Shown: in pieces, positions 1-8,714 of the stretch
How positions within the stretch are numbered: the stretch's first letter is position 1
How the letters are laid out: every line of letters begins with the position of its first letter
From: Actinomadura sp. 6K520
GTDB taxonomy: Bacteria > Actinomycetota > Actinomycetes > Streptosporangiales > Streptosporangiaceae
Assembly: GCF_004349245.1 (NCBI RefSeq)
Contig: NZ_SMLC01000025.1
Coordinates: 1 to 62,079, forward strand
Direction of reading: 5' to 3'
DNA: 62,079 nucleotides
Translations under genes and position numbers: made by a program
Notes under the pieces: generated by a model
Databases searched by the model: none
The model's input: the letters and a program-made list of their open reading frames with translations, nothing else
What the model was told of the DNA's origin: nothing

Positions 1-2
1 CA

Positions 3-21
3 AGACGTGTATAAGAGACAG
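3..21 (+). other. Residual Nextera mosaic-end adapter
   Basis: These 19 bases match the Tn5/Nextera mosaic end (AGATGTGTATAAGAGACAG) at 18 positions; the only difference is C for T at position 6. This is sequencing-library DNA, not genome. It marks the left edge as a contig end, so bases just inside it are of doubtful accuracy. Confidence 0.9.
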
Positions 22-257
22 CCATCCTGACGCCTCCACGCCCCCTCCACCCCACACCGGCGTCAAGACGGGCGATCACCGCTCACACTCAAACGGCCAG
101 CGAGCGAATGCCATGTGGCACTAAGCGACCTGCCAAGCGGAGTCGGCCTCCCCGCAACGACAGAATGCACGTGTGGAGCGCTTCGAGACGGCAAGCATGC
201 AGCTCATCCCAGGACAGCTGATCCGGGCCAAGGGTTCTCAGCCATCACCCCTGGGGC

Positions 258-541
258 GTGATCACAGAAATTGTCGGTCATCCTGGCGTGGGATCGTCAA
301 TCGACATGATCGAGCAGTTCGGCGCCACGCACCGAGGAGACGACCTGCAAGCGGCGTATCCACCGGTCGGCGCTGAGATCGACGCCGTGGTTGAGCAGAC
401 GCGCAGGTTCTCTGTCCCGGCATGGGTGAGAACTCCGCCAGCGACCGGACGGCCCGGCGAGGCCGCATCGTCCTCACCAAGCTAGAGCAGTACCGAGACA
501 TCCCCGCGGTCCGCAAGGTACTCGACACGCACGCGGCCTGA
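258..541 (+). pseudogene. Unrecognised gene debris near contig end
   Basis: I do not recognise a gene between the adapter and msrA. Two short plus-strand reading frames overlap here. One (258-485) runs through an acidic stretch containing AAYPPVGAEIDAVVEQTRRF and then turns into Pro/Ser-rich sequence. The other (422-541) ends with the protein-like segment [20 protein letters not shown]. Together they look like one small gene broken by a frameshift, perhaps a sequencing error near the contig end, but no family can be assigned. Bases 22-257 show nothing I can support. Confidence 0.2.
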
Positions 542-564
542 GGGCCGTTCCAGCAGTTCAGCCC

Positions 565-1215
565 TTACTCGGCAGGAGCGACGCCCACGGGACAGCTCAA
601 GCCGGTTCCGCCGATGCCGCAGTAGCCGCCTGGGTTCTTGTGGAGGTACTGCTGGTGGTAGTGCTCGGCGTAGTAGAAGTCGGTGGCCTTGGTTATCTGG
701 GTGGTTATGGGGCCGTGGCCGGCGGTGGTGAGGACGTCTTGGTAGGCGTCGCGGGAGGCTTCGGCGGCCTTTTGTTCCAGGTCGGTTCTGTAGAAGACGG
801 CTGAGCGGTACTGGGTGCCGACGTCGTTGCCCTGGCGCATGCCCTGGGTCGGGTCGTGGGCTTCCCAGAAGATGCGGAGCAGGTCTTCGTAGGTGATTTT
901 CGCGGGGTCGTAGACGACGCGGACGGTTTCGGTGTGGCCCGTCTGGCCGCTGCAGACCTCTTCGTAGGTGGGGTTCGGGGTGTAGCCGCCCTCGTAGCCG
1001 GCGGCGGTGGAGATGACGCCGGGGGTCTGCCAGAACTTGCGTTCGGCGCCCCAGAAGCAGCCGAGGGCGAACTCGGCGATCTGGGCGCCCTCCGGGTAGG
1101 GGGGTGCGAGGGGGGCGTCGAGGACCTCGTGGCGCGGTGGTACCGGGATGGGCTCGTCCCTGCCGGGGAGTGCCTTCTCCGGAGAGACCATCTGGGTCTT
1201 CGCAAAGCCGAACAT
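565..1215 (-). CDS. msrA: Peptide-methionine (S)-S-oxide reductase MsrA
   Basis: MsrA reduces methionine-S-sulfoxide in proteins and free methionine, repairing oxidative damage in the cytoplasm. The 216-residue protein carries the family signature GCFWGAE with the nucleophilic Cys at residue 53, followed by the conserved [15 protein letters not shown] and YRSAVFY blocks. Near the C-terminus, [13 protein letters not shown] supplies Cys residues that can act as resolving cysteines. Length and domain order are normal for actinobacterial MsrA, which has an N-terminal extension of about 45 residues. It is monocistronic, divergent from the terpenoid operon and separated from it by 478 bp. No MsrB gene is adjacent. 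Confidence 0.96.
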   Translation of the reverse strand: MFGFAKTQMVSPEKALPGRDEPIPVPPRHEVLDAPLAPPYPEGAQIAEFALGCFWGAERKFWQTPGVISTAAGYEGGYTPNPTYEEVCSGQTGHTETVRVVYDPAKITYEDLLRIFWEAHDPTQGMRQGNDVGTQYRSAVFYRTDLEQKAAEASRDAYQDVLTTAGHGPITTQITKATDFYYAEHYHQQYLHKNPGGYCGIGGTGLSCPVGVAPAE

Positions 1216-1693
1216 GCCTCCAGGTTAGCTCGCCGGGGGAAGTGATGTCCGGGAGCAGGTTGGGCCCTTTGGGGTGTTTCGGGCGGCTGGAGGCGTCCTC
1301 ACCCCGACTTTACGCGTGAGGTGGGGGTTCGGGTACGGGGCTTGGGTCAGGCGTGGCGCGCAAGGCCCTGATGTAGGCCAGTTGATCGATATTTCGGCAG
1401 TTCAAATGGTCAATCCATCGAACTGGTAATCGATTCTGAGAGTACCGACAGAGGTCGAACGATCAGTCAAATCGACTCCGACTTTTACGACGCATTGCTT
1501 GTGAAGTGAGGTATGTCACGCGCAGATCGTCATATTTCCTACCAAGAGGATGCTTGTTTTCGTTAAATGATCATGTGATACTCCCCTCGAACCCGGCAAG
1601 TCCCGACAAACCTCCTAAACCGCCCGTTCATCAATGCTCTCGGGTCTCCCGCCGCCCGGACCGCTTACGTCACAACGTCAAAGGGGTCGAAAG
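1216..1693. promoter_or_regulatory. AT-richer divergent control region, msrA / terpenoid operon
   Basis: This gap has no convincing gene. Bases from about 1380 to 1600 are clearly richer in A and T than the surrounding DNA. They hold an imperfect palindrome, GTTCAAATGG-TCAAT-CCATCGAAC (1400-1423), and several ATCGAT/TCGA-type repeats around it. This is a plausible operator and promoter zone for the P450-terpene synthase operon. No clear -35/-10 pair was found, and the assignment is inference. Confidence 0.45.
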
Positions 1694-3052
1694 ATGGCCA
1701 TCGATGTCGGCACCCGGTCCGCCCGTAAAGCACCGATGTTGTCGTTCCGGCACGTCAGGAAGGTGCTAAGGGAGCCATTGGAGACGTTCGAGCGGCTCGG
1801 GCAGGAGGCGAACGGGGAGATCACAAGGGTGAATCTCGGGGTGTCCAGACCCTATCTGTTGACCCGGCCAGAGCACGTCCAGCACGTGCTGCGGGACAAC
1901 GCCGCTAACTATCCGCGCGAGGGGATGATGTGGAAGCCGCTCACCCGGCTGGTCGGGGAGATCGCGGGTGAGGGGTCCGAATGGGCGCTCAACCGGGGCA
2001 TCTTCCAGCGCCTGCTGTCGGGGCCGAACATCGCCTCGGTCACCGACGAGATGGCGCGTACGATCGCCGAGGGTGTCGGGCATTTGGCCGAGCGCGCCGG
2101 CGGGGACCCTGTGGACTCCCAGGCCGAGATGACCCGCATCGTGCAGCGCGCCATCATCCGCATCTTCTTCGGCGGCCGGATCTCCCTCACCGAGGCCGAC
2201 CACCTGGCCGACGCGATCAGGACCGCGACCAGGTCGATCGGGTTCCGGATGCTGCTGCCGTTCGTCCCGCTGTCGGTCCCGCTGCCGGGCGACCGGTCGT
2301 TCAAGTCCGCGGTCCGGGCGGTGGACGAGGTCATCTTCCCGCTGGTCGAGGAGGCGCGCCGGGGCGAGGCCAAGGAGCGCGACATCGTCTCCATGCTGAT
2401 CGAGACCAAGGACGAGCAGGGCCGCAGCCTCAACGACCAGCAGGTCCGCGACGGCGTGGTGGCGATGTTCACCGCCGGGACGGAGACGACCGCGACGGCC
2501 CTGACCTGGTTGTGGGTGGTGCTCGACTCGCATCCGGAGATAGCGGACAGGGTCTACTCCGAGATCGACGAGGTGCTCGGAACGGAGGCGCCGGGCAGGT
2601 CGCATCTGCCGGAGCTCCGCTACACCAAGATGGTCATCCAGGAGTTGCTCCGGGTGTACTCCGTCGGGTGGGTCATCCCCCGCACCTCCGTCGCCGACGA
2701 CGTCATCGACGGGGTCAAGATCAAGGGCGGCAGCACGATCCTGATCAGTCCCTACCTCACCCATCGGCTCCACGACGTTTGGCCGCATCCCGAGGTCTTC
2801 GACCCTGAGCGGTTCTCCCACAGCCGGTCGAAGGGCCGCCACCGGTTCGCCTACATGGCGTTCGGCGCGGGTGCCCACCAGTGCGTGGGGACGCTCTTCT
2901 TCACCGTTGAAGCCCAGCTGATCGCCTCAACGCTGCTCCAGCGCTTCCGTCCCGTGGTGCGGAACGAGAACCCGATCAAGCCGCAGGTGAGACTCACGTT
3001 GATCCCGAAAGAGCAGGTGCAGATCGTCCTCGAGCCGGTGGGCCGGAGTTGA
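1694..3052 (+). CDS. Cytochrome P450, terpenoid-cluster associated
   Basis: Heme-thiolate monooxygenase, probably oxidising the product of the two downstream terpene cyclases. With the ATG at 1694 it is 452 residues. That start is preferred because AAGGGG lies just upstream; an in-frame ATG 60 bp earlier would add a Pro/Arg-rich tail without family character. Visible signatures are the I-helix motif AGTETT (residues 261-266), the K-helix E317-L-L-R320, and the heme loop F390-G-A-G-A-H-Q-C397-V-G with Cys397 as axial ligand. No membrane anchor or fused reductase is seen, so it needs separate ferredoxin partners, none of which is encoded nearby. Its stop overlaps the TTG start of the next gene, so it is the first gene of a coupled operon. 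The substrate is unknown. Confidence 0.93.
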   Translation: MAIDVGTRSARKAPMLSFRHVRKVLREPLETFERLGQEANGEITRVNLGVSRPYLLTRPEHVQHVLRDNAANYPREGMMWKPLTRLVGEIAGEGSEWALNRGIFQRLLSGPNIASVTDEMARTIAEGVGHLAERAGGDPVDSQAEMTRIVQRAIIRIFFGGRISLTEADHLADAIRTATRSIGFRMLLPFVPLSVPLPGDRSFKSAVRAVDEVIFPLVEEARRGEAKERDIVSMLIETKDEQGRSLNDQQVRDGVVAMFTAGTETTATALTWLWVVLDSHPEIADRVYSEIDEVLGTEAPGRSHLPELRYTKMVIQELLRVYSVGWVIPRTSVADDVIDGVKIKGGSTILISPYLTHRLHDVWPHPEVFDPERFSHSRSKGRHRFAYMAFGAGAHQCVGTLFFTVEAQLIASTLLQRFRPVVRNENPIKPQVRLTLIPKEQVQIVLEPVGRS

Positions 3053-3972
3053 GGGCGCTGGAGGTCCCCGCAGCGGGGGATGAGATCCAGCGGGCATTGG
3101 AAGCGGGTAGGACCACCGCACTGGCGGCGGACTGCCAGCGCGACCTGCAGAAATGGGCAGAGTCCTACCCCGTTCTGTTCTCCGCACGGCCCTTCGACGC
3201 CCGGCTGTACAGCACGGTCGCCCTGGCCAACGCGTTCGGCGCGCCCTGGGAGTCCCCGGACCGGCTGCGCATCGCCGTCCGCGCGTCCCTGTGGGTGTTC
3301 GCCGCCGACTGGGTCGTGGACTACATCGCCAAGACGCGCGACGAGATCGACACGGTGGTGCGGGAATGCATGGCGGTACCGGACGGAACGGCACCCGTCG
3401 CGGAAGATACCGCGCCCGCAGCCGAACTCGCCCGGTGCCTGGCCGGTATCCAGGCCGACATCGCGACGGTGCCGGCGTTCAAGGCGCACGAGCCGGTGTG
3501 GCGCGAGCAGCTCCGGCGCTACCTGACCGCGATGGCCCAGGAGTGGGAGTGGAAGACCGCCGGCGCCCACCGGGACACCGGCGGGCTTACGTTCGAGCGG
3601 TACCTGGCCAATGCCGACAACTTCGGGTCATCGCTGGTCAACATCGGTCACTGGATCTTCACGGGCGACCGGGCCACGCTCGCTCACCTCGAAGCGCTGT
3701 GGAAGGTCAGCGCGGAGGTGCAACGCGTCCTGCGCCTTCTCAACGACCTCGCCACCTATGAGCGGGACGTCACCTGGGGCGACATCAACTCGCTGATGCT
3801 CGGCGTGGATCGTGCCACGGTCACCGGCCGTATCACCGCGATCGTCAACGAGTGCCGCGAACTGCTCCGCCCGCTCCGGGACACGTGCCCCACCGAAGCC
3901 ACTTATCTCGAACGGCAGATCGGCTACAGCACCGGCTTCTACGGAATCACGGACTACTGGGGGCCCCTATGA
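3049..3972 (+). CDS. Class I terpene (diterpene) synthase-like protein
   Basis: Predicted class I terpene synthase, ionising a prenyl diphosphate with Mg2+. The 307-residue all-helical protein has an aspartate motif D87-W-V-V-D91, in which the second Asp of canonical DDxxD is Trp. It also has a C-terminal metal motif N232-D-L-A-T236-Y-E-R-D240 resembling the NSE/DTE triad, with Asp in place of the final Glu, and an FYGITDYWGP tail. About 300 residues fits single-domain bacterial class I enzymes that act after a class II cyclase. It begins with TTG overlapping the P450 stop, and its own stop overlaps the next ATG, so all three genes are coupled. The family call rests on both motifs plus the class II neighbour. 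The product is unknown. Confidence 0.78.
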   Translation: MRALEVPAAGDEIQRALEAGRTTALAADCQRDLQKWAESYPVLFSARPFDARLYSTVALANAFGAPWESPDRLRIAVRASLWVFAADWVVDYIAKTRDEIDTVVRECMAVPDGTAPVAEDTAPAAELARCLAGIQADIATVPAFKAHEPVWREQLRRYLTAMAQEWEWKTAGAHRDTGGLTFERYLANADNFGSSLVNIGHWIFTGDRATLAHLEALWKVSAEVQRVLRLLNDLATYERDVTWGDINSLMLGVDRATVTGRITAIVNECRELLRPLRDTCPTEATYLERQIGYSTGFYGITDYWGPL

Positions 3973-5606
3973 CCGTGGACGACCGTGCCGTGGCCGACCT
4001 GGCGCCCGCCGATCACGGGACGCAGGCTGACGAACTGGTGAGCGGGCTCCTCCGCGAGCCATGGGGGCAGGTCTCGCCATCGATCTACGAGACCGCGCGG
4101 CTCGTGGCCCTCGCCCCCTGGCTCGGCGGGCACGCGCGGCGCGTGACCTACCTCCTGGACTCCCAGCGGCCGGACGGCGGCTGGGGCGGGCCAGGGGGAT
4201 ACGCGCTCGTCCCGACGCTGAGCGCGGCCGACGCGCTCCTCGCCGTGCTGCGGCGGCCGCCGAACAGTACCGGCCACGCGGTTCTGGCACGTTCCGCCGA
4301 CCGTGCGCTCGGAATGCTCACTGAGCTGATCCCGGCGCTCGGCGAGGACGGCATCCCGGACATGCCCGCGGTCGAGCTGATCACCGCCTCGCTCGTCGGC
4401 TCGGTCGGCGAGCACCTACGGGCCTTGCGGGACGCGCCACCCGCGGATCTCGGGCCCTGGCCGGACCGGCCGCCGCCCTCCCTGCCCGCCGGCATGGACC
4501 GCCGAAGGCTGGACCATATGCTCGCCGCGCTGGACGCGGGCCTCGTCCTGCCCGACAAGCTGTTCCACGCGCTGGAAACGGCGGGCCCGGCCGCGTCCCG
4601 CGCCATCGGCGTCCCTCCCACCCCGACGGGGACGATCGGCGCGTCACCGGCCGCCACTGCCGCGTGGCTCGGGGAGCGGGGGCCGCGCGAGCCCGACGCC
4701 CCGGCGCGCCGGTTCCTCGAGTCGGTCGTGACCCGCCATGACGGGCCCGTTCCGTGCGGCATCCCCATCACGGTGTTCGAGCGCTCCTGGGTGATCAGCA
4801 CGTTGCTGCGCGCGGGCCTTTCCCCCGCCGTGCCGGCGGAGATGGTGGCGGACCTGTCCGCCGCCGTCGGCCCGGACGGCACCCCGGCCGCCGCCGGCCT
4901 GCCCGCCGACGCCGACACCACCGCGGTGACGCTCTACACGCTGTCGCTTCTCGGGGCCGGCCGGACGCCGGACGCTCTGTGGCGGTACGAGACCGACTCT
5001 CATTTCTGTACATGGCCCGGCGAGGACGGCTATTCGGCCAGCGTGAACGCGCACGCCCTCGACGCATTCGGGCAATATCTCAGGGACGCCCGCAGGAACC
5101 CGTCCACCGAAAATCCGCGGATCGTTCACCGCTGCGCTGCGACAGTAAGAAAACTCACATCCTGGCTTCAAGATCAACAACACGGGGACGGCAGCTGGCA
5201 CGACAGGTGGCATGTGTCGCCCTATTACGCGACGGCATGTAGCGCGCTGGCGCTTTCCGAGTTCGGCGGCGAGCGGGCGCGGCCGGCGGTCGCCCGGTCG
5301 GTCCGCTGGGTGCTGGCAACGCAGCGTCCGGACGGCTCGTGGGGCACCTGGCACGGCACCGCCGAAGAAACGGCGTACGCACTCCAGATACTGATGCTCG
5401 TCCGGGTTCCGGCCGGGCACGCGATCGAACGAGCGGTGGCGGACGGCTCCCGGAGTCTGCGTCGCGCCGCCGGGAGCGCGCCGCGCCCGGCGCTTTGGCA
5501 TGACAAAGATCTCTATCTGCCCACGGCAGTGGTCGAGGCCGCAATCCTCGCGGCGCTTCACCTCGTCGATCGCAAGGTGCCGCCGCAGTTGGACAGGTCA
5601 CACTGA
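3969..5606 (+). CDS. Class II diterpene cyclase-like protein (DXDT variant)
   Basis: Predicted protonation-initiated cyclase that would convert geranylgeranyl diphosphate to a bicyclic copalyl/labdanyl-type diphosphate for the upstream class I enzyme. With the ATG overlapping the previous stop (ATGA), it is 545 residues, typical of bacterial beta-gamma class II cyclases. The catalytic motif is D314-A-D316-T317-T318: the middle Asp that acts as general acid is kept, but the fourth position of DXDD is Thr. QW-like repeats QRPDGGWG, QQHGDGSWHD and QRPDGSWGTWHG are present, as in squalene-hopene cyclase relatives. A squalene-type substrate is less likely because the protein is short and paired with a class I enzyme. 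Bases 4990-5230 are more AT-rich than the rest, which could mean acquisition by transfer. No dedicated GGPP synthase lies in the operon. Confidence 0.82.
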   Translation: MTVDDRAVADLAPADHGTQADELVSGLLREPWGQVSPSIYETARLVALAPWLGGHARRVTYLLDSQRPDGGWGGPGGYALVPTLSAADALLAVLRRPPNSTGHAVLARSADRALGMLTELIPALGEDGIPDMPAVELITASLVGSVGEHLRALRDAPPADLGPWPDRPPPSLPAGMDRRRLDHMLAALDAGLVLPDKLFHALETAGPAASRAIGVPPTPTGTIGASPAATAAWLGERGPREPDAPARRFLESVVTRHDGPVPCGIPITVFERSWVISTLLRAGLSPAVPAEMVADLSAAVGPDGTPAAAGLPADADTTAVTLYTLSLLGAGRTPDALWRYETDSHFCTWPGEDGYSASVNAHALDAFGQYLRDARRNPSTENPRIVHRCAATVRKLTSWLQDQQHGDGSWHDRWHVSPYYATACSALALSEFGGERARPAVARSVRWVLATQRPDGSWGTWHGTAEETAYALQILMLVRVPAGHAIERAVADGSRSLRRAAGSAPRPALWHDKDLYLPTAVVEAAILAALHLVDRKVPPQLDRSH

Positions 5607-5665
5607 CCTTACGAAAGCCGCAAAACCACCAAACCAGGACATCGCGCCTGCTGTGGGCATTCACC

Positions 5666-5694
5666 TTGAGTCGTTATGTCGGCGTTGCTAAAGT
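5666..5694 (+). promoter_or_regulatory. Candidate promoter for the conservon
   Basis: TTGAGT (5666-5671) and TAAAGT (5689-5694) are separated by 17 bp and sit 117 bp upstream of the cvnA ATG in an otherwise non-coding 205-bp gap. This resembles a primary-sigma promoter and would separate conservon transcription from the terpenoid operon. Identified by eye only. Confidence 0.35.
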
Positions 5695-5811
5695 TCTTCC
5701 CAGCCCGGAACGCTAGCCTGTTTCGGTCACGCCCCCCGCGAGTCGGGTGCTTTGGCCCCGCCGGCCCCCTGGAAACGTCCGGGAGGCTTTCTATTTTCCT
5801 GGACAGGTAAA

Positions 5812-8292
5812 ATGCGCTTGCGTAATTCACGTGTGCGGCTCAAGGTCACGGCGCTTCTGCTGTCGCTCGTAGCACTCTGGGGATTCGCCGCGTGGGTCAC
5901 GCTGCGGGACGGGTTGAACCTCCTCTCGCTCAGCACGCTCGACACGAACACCGGGCGCCCCGGTTCCGACCTGATCACGTCCCTGCAGAACGAACGCCGT
6001 GCCACCTTGGTGTACCTGGGCCGTCCGAATCCCCAGCAGCGTGCCGCACTTGACGCACAGCGCGCACGCACCGACAAGACGGTGAAGCGGTTCCGCGAAC
6101 TCGCGAGCGGCGACAACGTGAAAAGGGCATCGAGCGATGTCGGCTGGAAGCGCATCACGGAGACGCTCGACCAGCTCGACACCCTCGAGCACGGGCGCAG
6201 TGCCATCGACGCCGGGACGGATCGCGCGCAGGCGGCGCAGCCCTACAACGCCCTCATCGACTCCACGTTCCGCGTCTTCCGCGCCAGCGCCGGCCTCAAC
6301 GAGGACGACATCGCCCGCGACAGCGCCACCCTCATCGACCTGACCCGGGCCAGGGAGGTGCTCTCCCGCGAGGACGCCCTGCTCGCCGGTGCCTTGGCGG
6401 CTGGCCGCCTCACCGGCGCGGAGGCGGTCGAGTTCACCCGGCTCGTCGGCGCGCAGCGATTCTTCTTCGACGAGGCGGTCGCCGAACTGCCGGACTCCGA
6501 CCGCGCCGGCTACGAGCGGTACCTCGCGAGCGAGGAGTACCAGCGGTTCGCGTACCTTGAGGACCAGGTAATCCAGAAGTCGCGCACGGCCGCGAAGCCG
6601 CCGATCAGCGCGGCCGACTGGAAGTCTGCCGTGGAGCCCGTCATGGAGGGGCACGACAAGCTCGTCCTGGAAGGCGGCGACCGGATCGTCGAGCGCGCCG
6701 CGCCGGTCGCGACCGGCGTGATCATCCGGCTGGCGCTGGCCGGTGGTCTCGGACTGCTGGCGGTCATCGCGTCCATCATCGTGTCGATCACCACGGCCCG
6801 CGCCCTCGTGCGGCAGCTCGAACGGCTGCGCGCCGCCGCGTGGGAGCTGGCCGAGCAGCGGCTGCCCAGCGTGGTCGAGCGGCTGGGGCACGGCGAGAAG
6901 GTGGACGTGGCCGCCGAGGCCCCCGAGCTGCGGTTCGGTGACGACGAGATCGGCCAGGTAGGCAAGGCGTTCAACCAGGTCCAGCGGACCGCGCTGGCCA
7001 CCGCCGTCGAGCAGGCCGAGTTGCGGCGCGGCATCCGGGACGTCCTGCTCAGCCTGGCCCGGCGCACCCAGACCCTCGTGCATCGGCAGCTCACCATGCT
7101 GGACACCATGGAGCGGCGCCGCGACATCGAGGTCAAGGAGCTGGAGGAGCTGTTCCGGCTCGACCACCTCGCGACCCGCATGCGGCGCAACGCCGAGAAC
7201 CTCATCGTGCTGTCCGGCGCGCTGCCCGCCCGCGGGTGGCGCAACTCCGTCCCGATGGTGGACGTCGTCCGCGCCGCGGTCGGCGAGGTCGAGGACTACA
7301 CCCGCGTCACCGTCCTGCCGTTCGGCCCGGTCGAGCTGGCCGGACGCGCCGTCGGCGACGTCACCCACCTGCTCGCCGAGCTGATCGAGAACGCCGTGTC
7401 GTTCTCCCCGCCCGACACCGTCGTGCAGGTCGGCGGGCACCTCGTCGCCAGCGGCTTCGCCATCGACATCGAGGACCGCGGGCTCGGCATGACCGACGAC
7501 AAGCTCGCCGAGATCAACGAGCGGATCGCCGACCCGCCCGACTTCAACCTGCAAAGCTCCGTGCAGCTCGGCCTGTTCGTGGTCAGCAAGCTCGCCGAGC
7601 GGTACAACGTGCAGGTCTCGCTGAAGCGCTCCGCCTACGGCGGCACGACCGCCGTGGTCGTCATCCCCCGGGACCTGATCGCCGAGCCGAGCTCGGCGCC
7701 CGTCGAGGCCGGCGCCACCACGCGGAACGGCCTGGAGGTCCGCCGTCCGGCCGCGGCCGGCGCGTCCGCGGCCGGGCGGCCGGCGGCGCAGGGTGCCGAC
7801 CGCCAGGCGGCCGGCACCAGGTCGTCCGGGGCGACGGCGACGCTGTCCCCGTCGTCCACCGGCCCGCAGTCCACCGGACCCGCGCTCGTGGCCGTGCCGC
7901 CGCCCGCGTCCGAGCCGGACGGCGGCGACGCACCGGACGGCGGCGCCGCGGACCGCGCACGCTCCCAGGAGGGCGCCGCCCCCGAAGACGGCGGTGAATC
8001 CGCAACCACCGAGCCGGAGGATCAGCCACCCGTGCCCGATATCTCCACCACACCGTCCGGTCTGCCCGTCCGGGTGCCCCAGGCGAACCTGGCCGAGCCC
8101 CTGCGGGCGGGCGAATCCACCGCCGAGGAGCAGGAGGAGGAGGAGGTGGCGGACCCCGGCCGCTCTCCCGAGGAGATCCAGCGGATCATGGGTTCCTACC
8201 AGCGGGGCACCAGGCAGGGCCGCTCTGCCGCGGCCCAGGCGGAACGGCAGGAAAGGCGCGAGAACGCAGCGGAAGGCGAGGAAGATCAGTGA
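5812..8292 (+). CDS. cvnA: Conservon sensor-kinase-like protein CvnA (NIT-HAMP-HATPase)
   Basis: First protein of a conservon, a four-gene actinobacterial signalling unit likened to a membrane GPCR-like complex. The 826 residues read: a transmembrane helix near 10-30; an extracytoplasmic helical region to about 300 resembling a nitrate/nitrite-sensing (NIT) domain; a second helix near 303-330; a HAMP-like linker; a helical dimerisation region; and an ATPase domain with ELIENAVSFSPP (N box), DIEDRGLGM (G1) and QLGLFVVSKLAERY (G2). The last 200 residues are a Pro/Ala/Glu-rich disordered tail. The ATG at 5812 is preferred over one 60 bp upstream because it directly precedes the basic leader MRLRNSRVRLK and the first helix. 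Its stop overlaps the GTG of cvnB. Confidence 0.92.
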   Translation: MRLRNSRVRLKVTALLLSLVALWGFAAWVTLRDGLNLLSLSTLDTNTGRPGSDLITSLQNERRATLVYLGRPNPQQRAALDAQRARTDKTVKRFRELASGDNVKRASSDVGWKRITETLDQLDTLEHGRSAIDAGTDRAQAAQPYNALIDSTFRVFRASAGLNEDDIARDSATLIDLTRAREVLSREDALLAGALAAGRLTGAEAVEFTRLVGAQRFFFDEAVAELPDSDRAGYERYLASEEYQRFAYLEDQVIQKSRTAAKPPISAADWKSAVEPVMEGHDKLVLEGGDRIVERAAPVATGVIIRLALAGGLGLLAVIASIIVSITTARALVRQLERLRAAAWELAEQRLPSVVERLGHGEKVDVAAEAPELRFGDDEIGQVGKAFNQVQRTALATAVEQAELRRGIRDVLLSLARRTQTLVHRQLTMLDTMERRRDIEVKELEELFRLDHLATRMRRNAENLIVLSGALPARGWRNSVPMVDVVRAAVGEVEDYTRVTVLPFGPVELAGRAVGDVTHLLAELIENAVSFSPPDTVVQVGGHLVASGFAIDIEDRGLGMTDDKLAEINERIADPPDFNLQSSVQLGLFVVSKLAERYNVQVSLKRSAYGGTTAVVVIPRDLIAEPSSAPVEAGATTRNGLEVRRPAAAGASAAGRPAAQGADRQAAGTRSSGATATLSPSSTGPQSTGPALVAVPPPASEPDGGDAPDGGAADRARSQEGAAPEDGGESATTEPEDQPPVPDISTTPSGLPVRVPQANLAEPLRAGESTAEEQEEEEVADPGRSPEEIQRIMGSYQRGTRQGRSAAAQAERQERRENAAEGEEDQ

Positions 8293-8714
8293 CGCAGAAG
8301 ACCGGTTCGAGCTCCGATCTGGGCTGGCTGCTGGACGATCTGGTCCACCGGCTGCCGCACACCCGCAGTGCCGTGGTGCTGTCGGCGGACGGCCTGCTGA
8401 TGGCGTCCTCCGAAGGCGTGACCCAGGATGACGGGGAGCATCTGGCCGCCGTCGCCGCCGGCATCCAGAGCCTCGCCAAGGGCGCGGGCGTCCGCTTCGG
8501 CGGCGGCCCCGTCCGGCAGACGATCATCGAGATGCAGTCGGCGTTCATGCTGGTGACGGTGGCGGGCAAGGGCGCCTGCCTCGCCGTGCTCGCCGAGGAG
8601 GACGCCGACGTCGGCCTCATCGCCTACGAGATGGCGATGCTCGTCACGGCCATGGGCCACCACCTCACCTCCCCGGCCCGGTCGGAGTCGGGCGCCGAGG
8701 GAGCGGCGACATGA
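8289..8714 (+). CDS. cvnB: Roadblock/LC7 domain protein CvnB
   Basis: A 141-residue roadblock/LC7-fold protein, the second conservon component. Such proteins are thought to act as GTPase-activating or scaffold partners of the CvnD GTPase at the membrane complex. Sequence features include the N-terminal LGWLLDDLVHRLPHTRSAVVLSADG block, LAAVAAGIQSLAKG, and a C-terminal helix EMAMLVTAMGHHL, all typical of the MglB-like subgroup. It starts with GTG in a GTGA overlap with cvnA and stops in an ATGA overlap with cvnC, so the whole set should be translated in fixed proportion. Confidence 0.94.
   Translation: MTQKTGSSSDLGWLLDDLVHRLPHTRSAVVLSADGLLMASSEGVTQDDGEHLAAVAAGIQSLAKGAGVRFGGGPVRQTIIEMQSAFMLVTVAGKGACLAVLAEEDADVGLIAYEMAMLVTAMGHHLTSPARSESGAEGAAT

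Noticed and set aside
1498..1520. TTGTGAAGTGAGG upstream of the P450 as a Rex half-site pair
   Set aside because: Only the left half fits; the right arm (TCAC) is displaced by several bases, so it is not a valid Rex palindrome.
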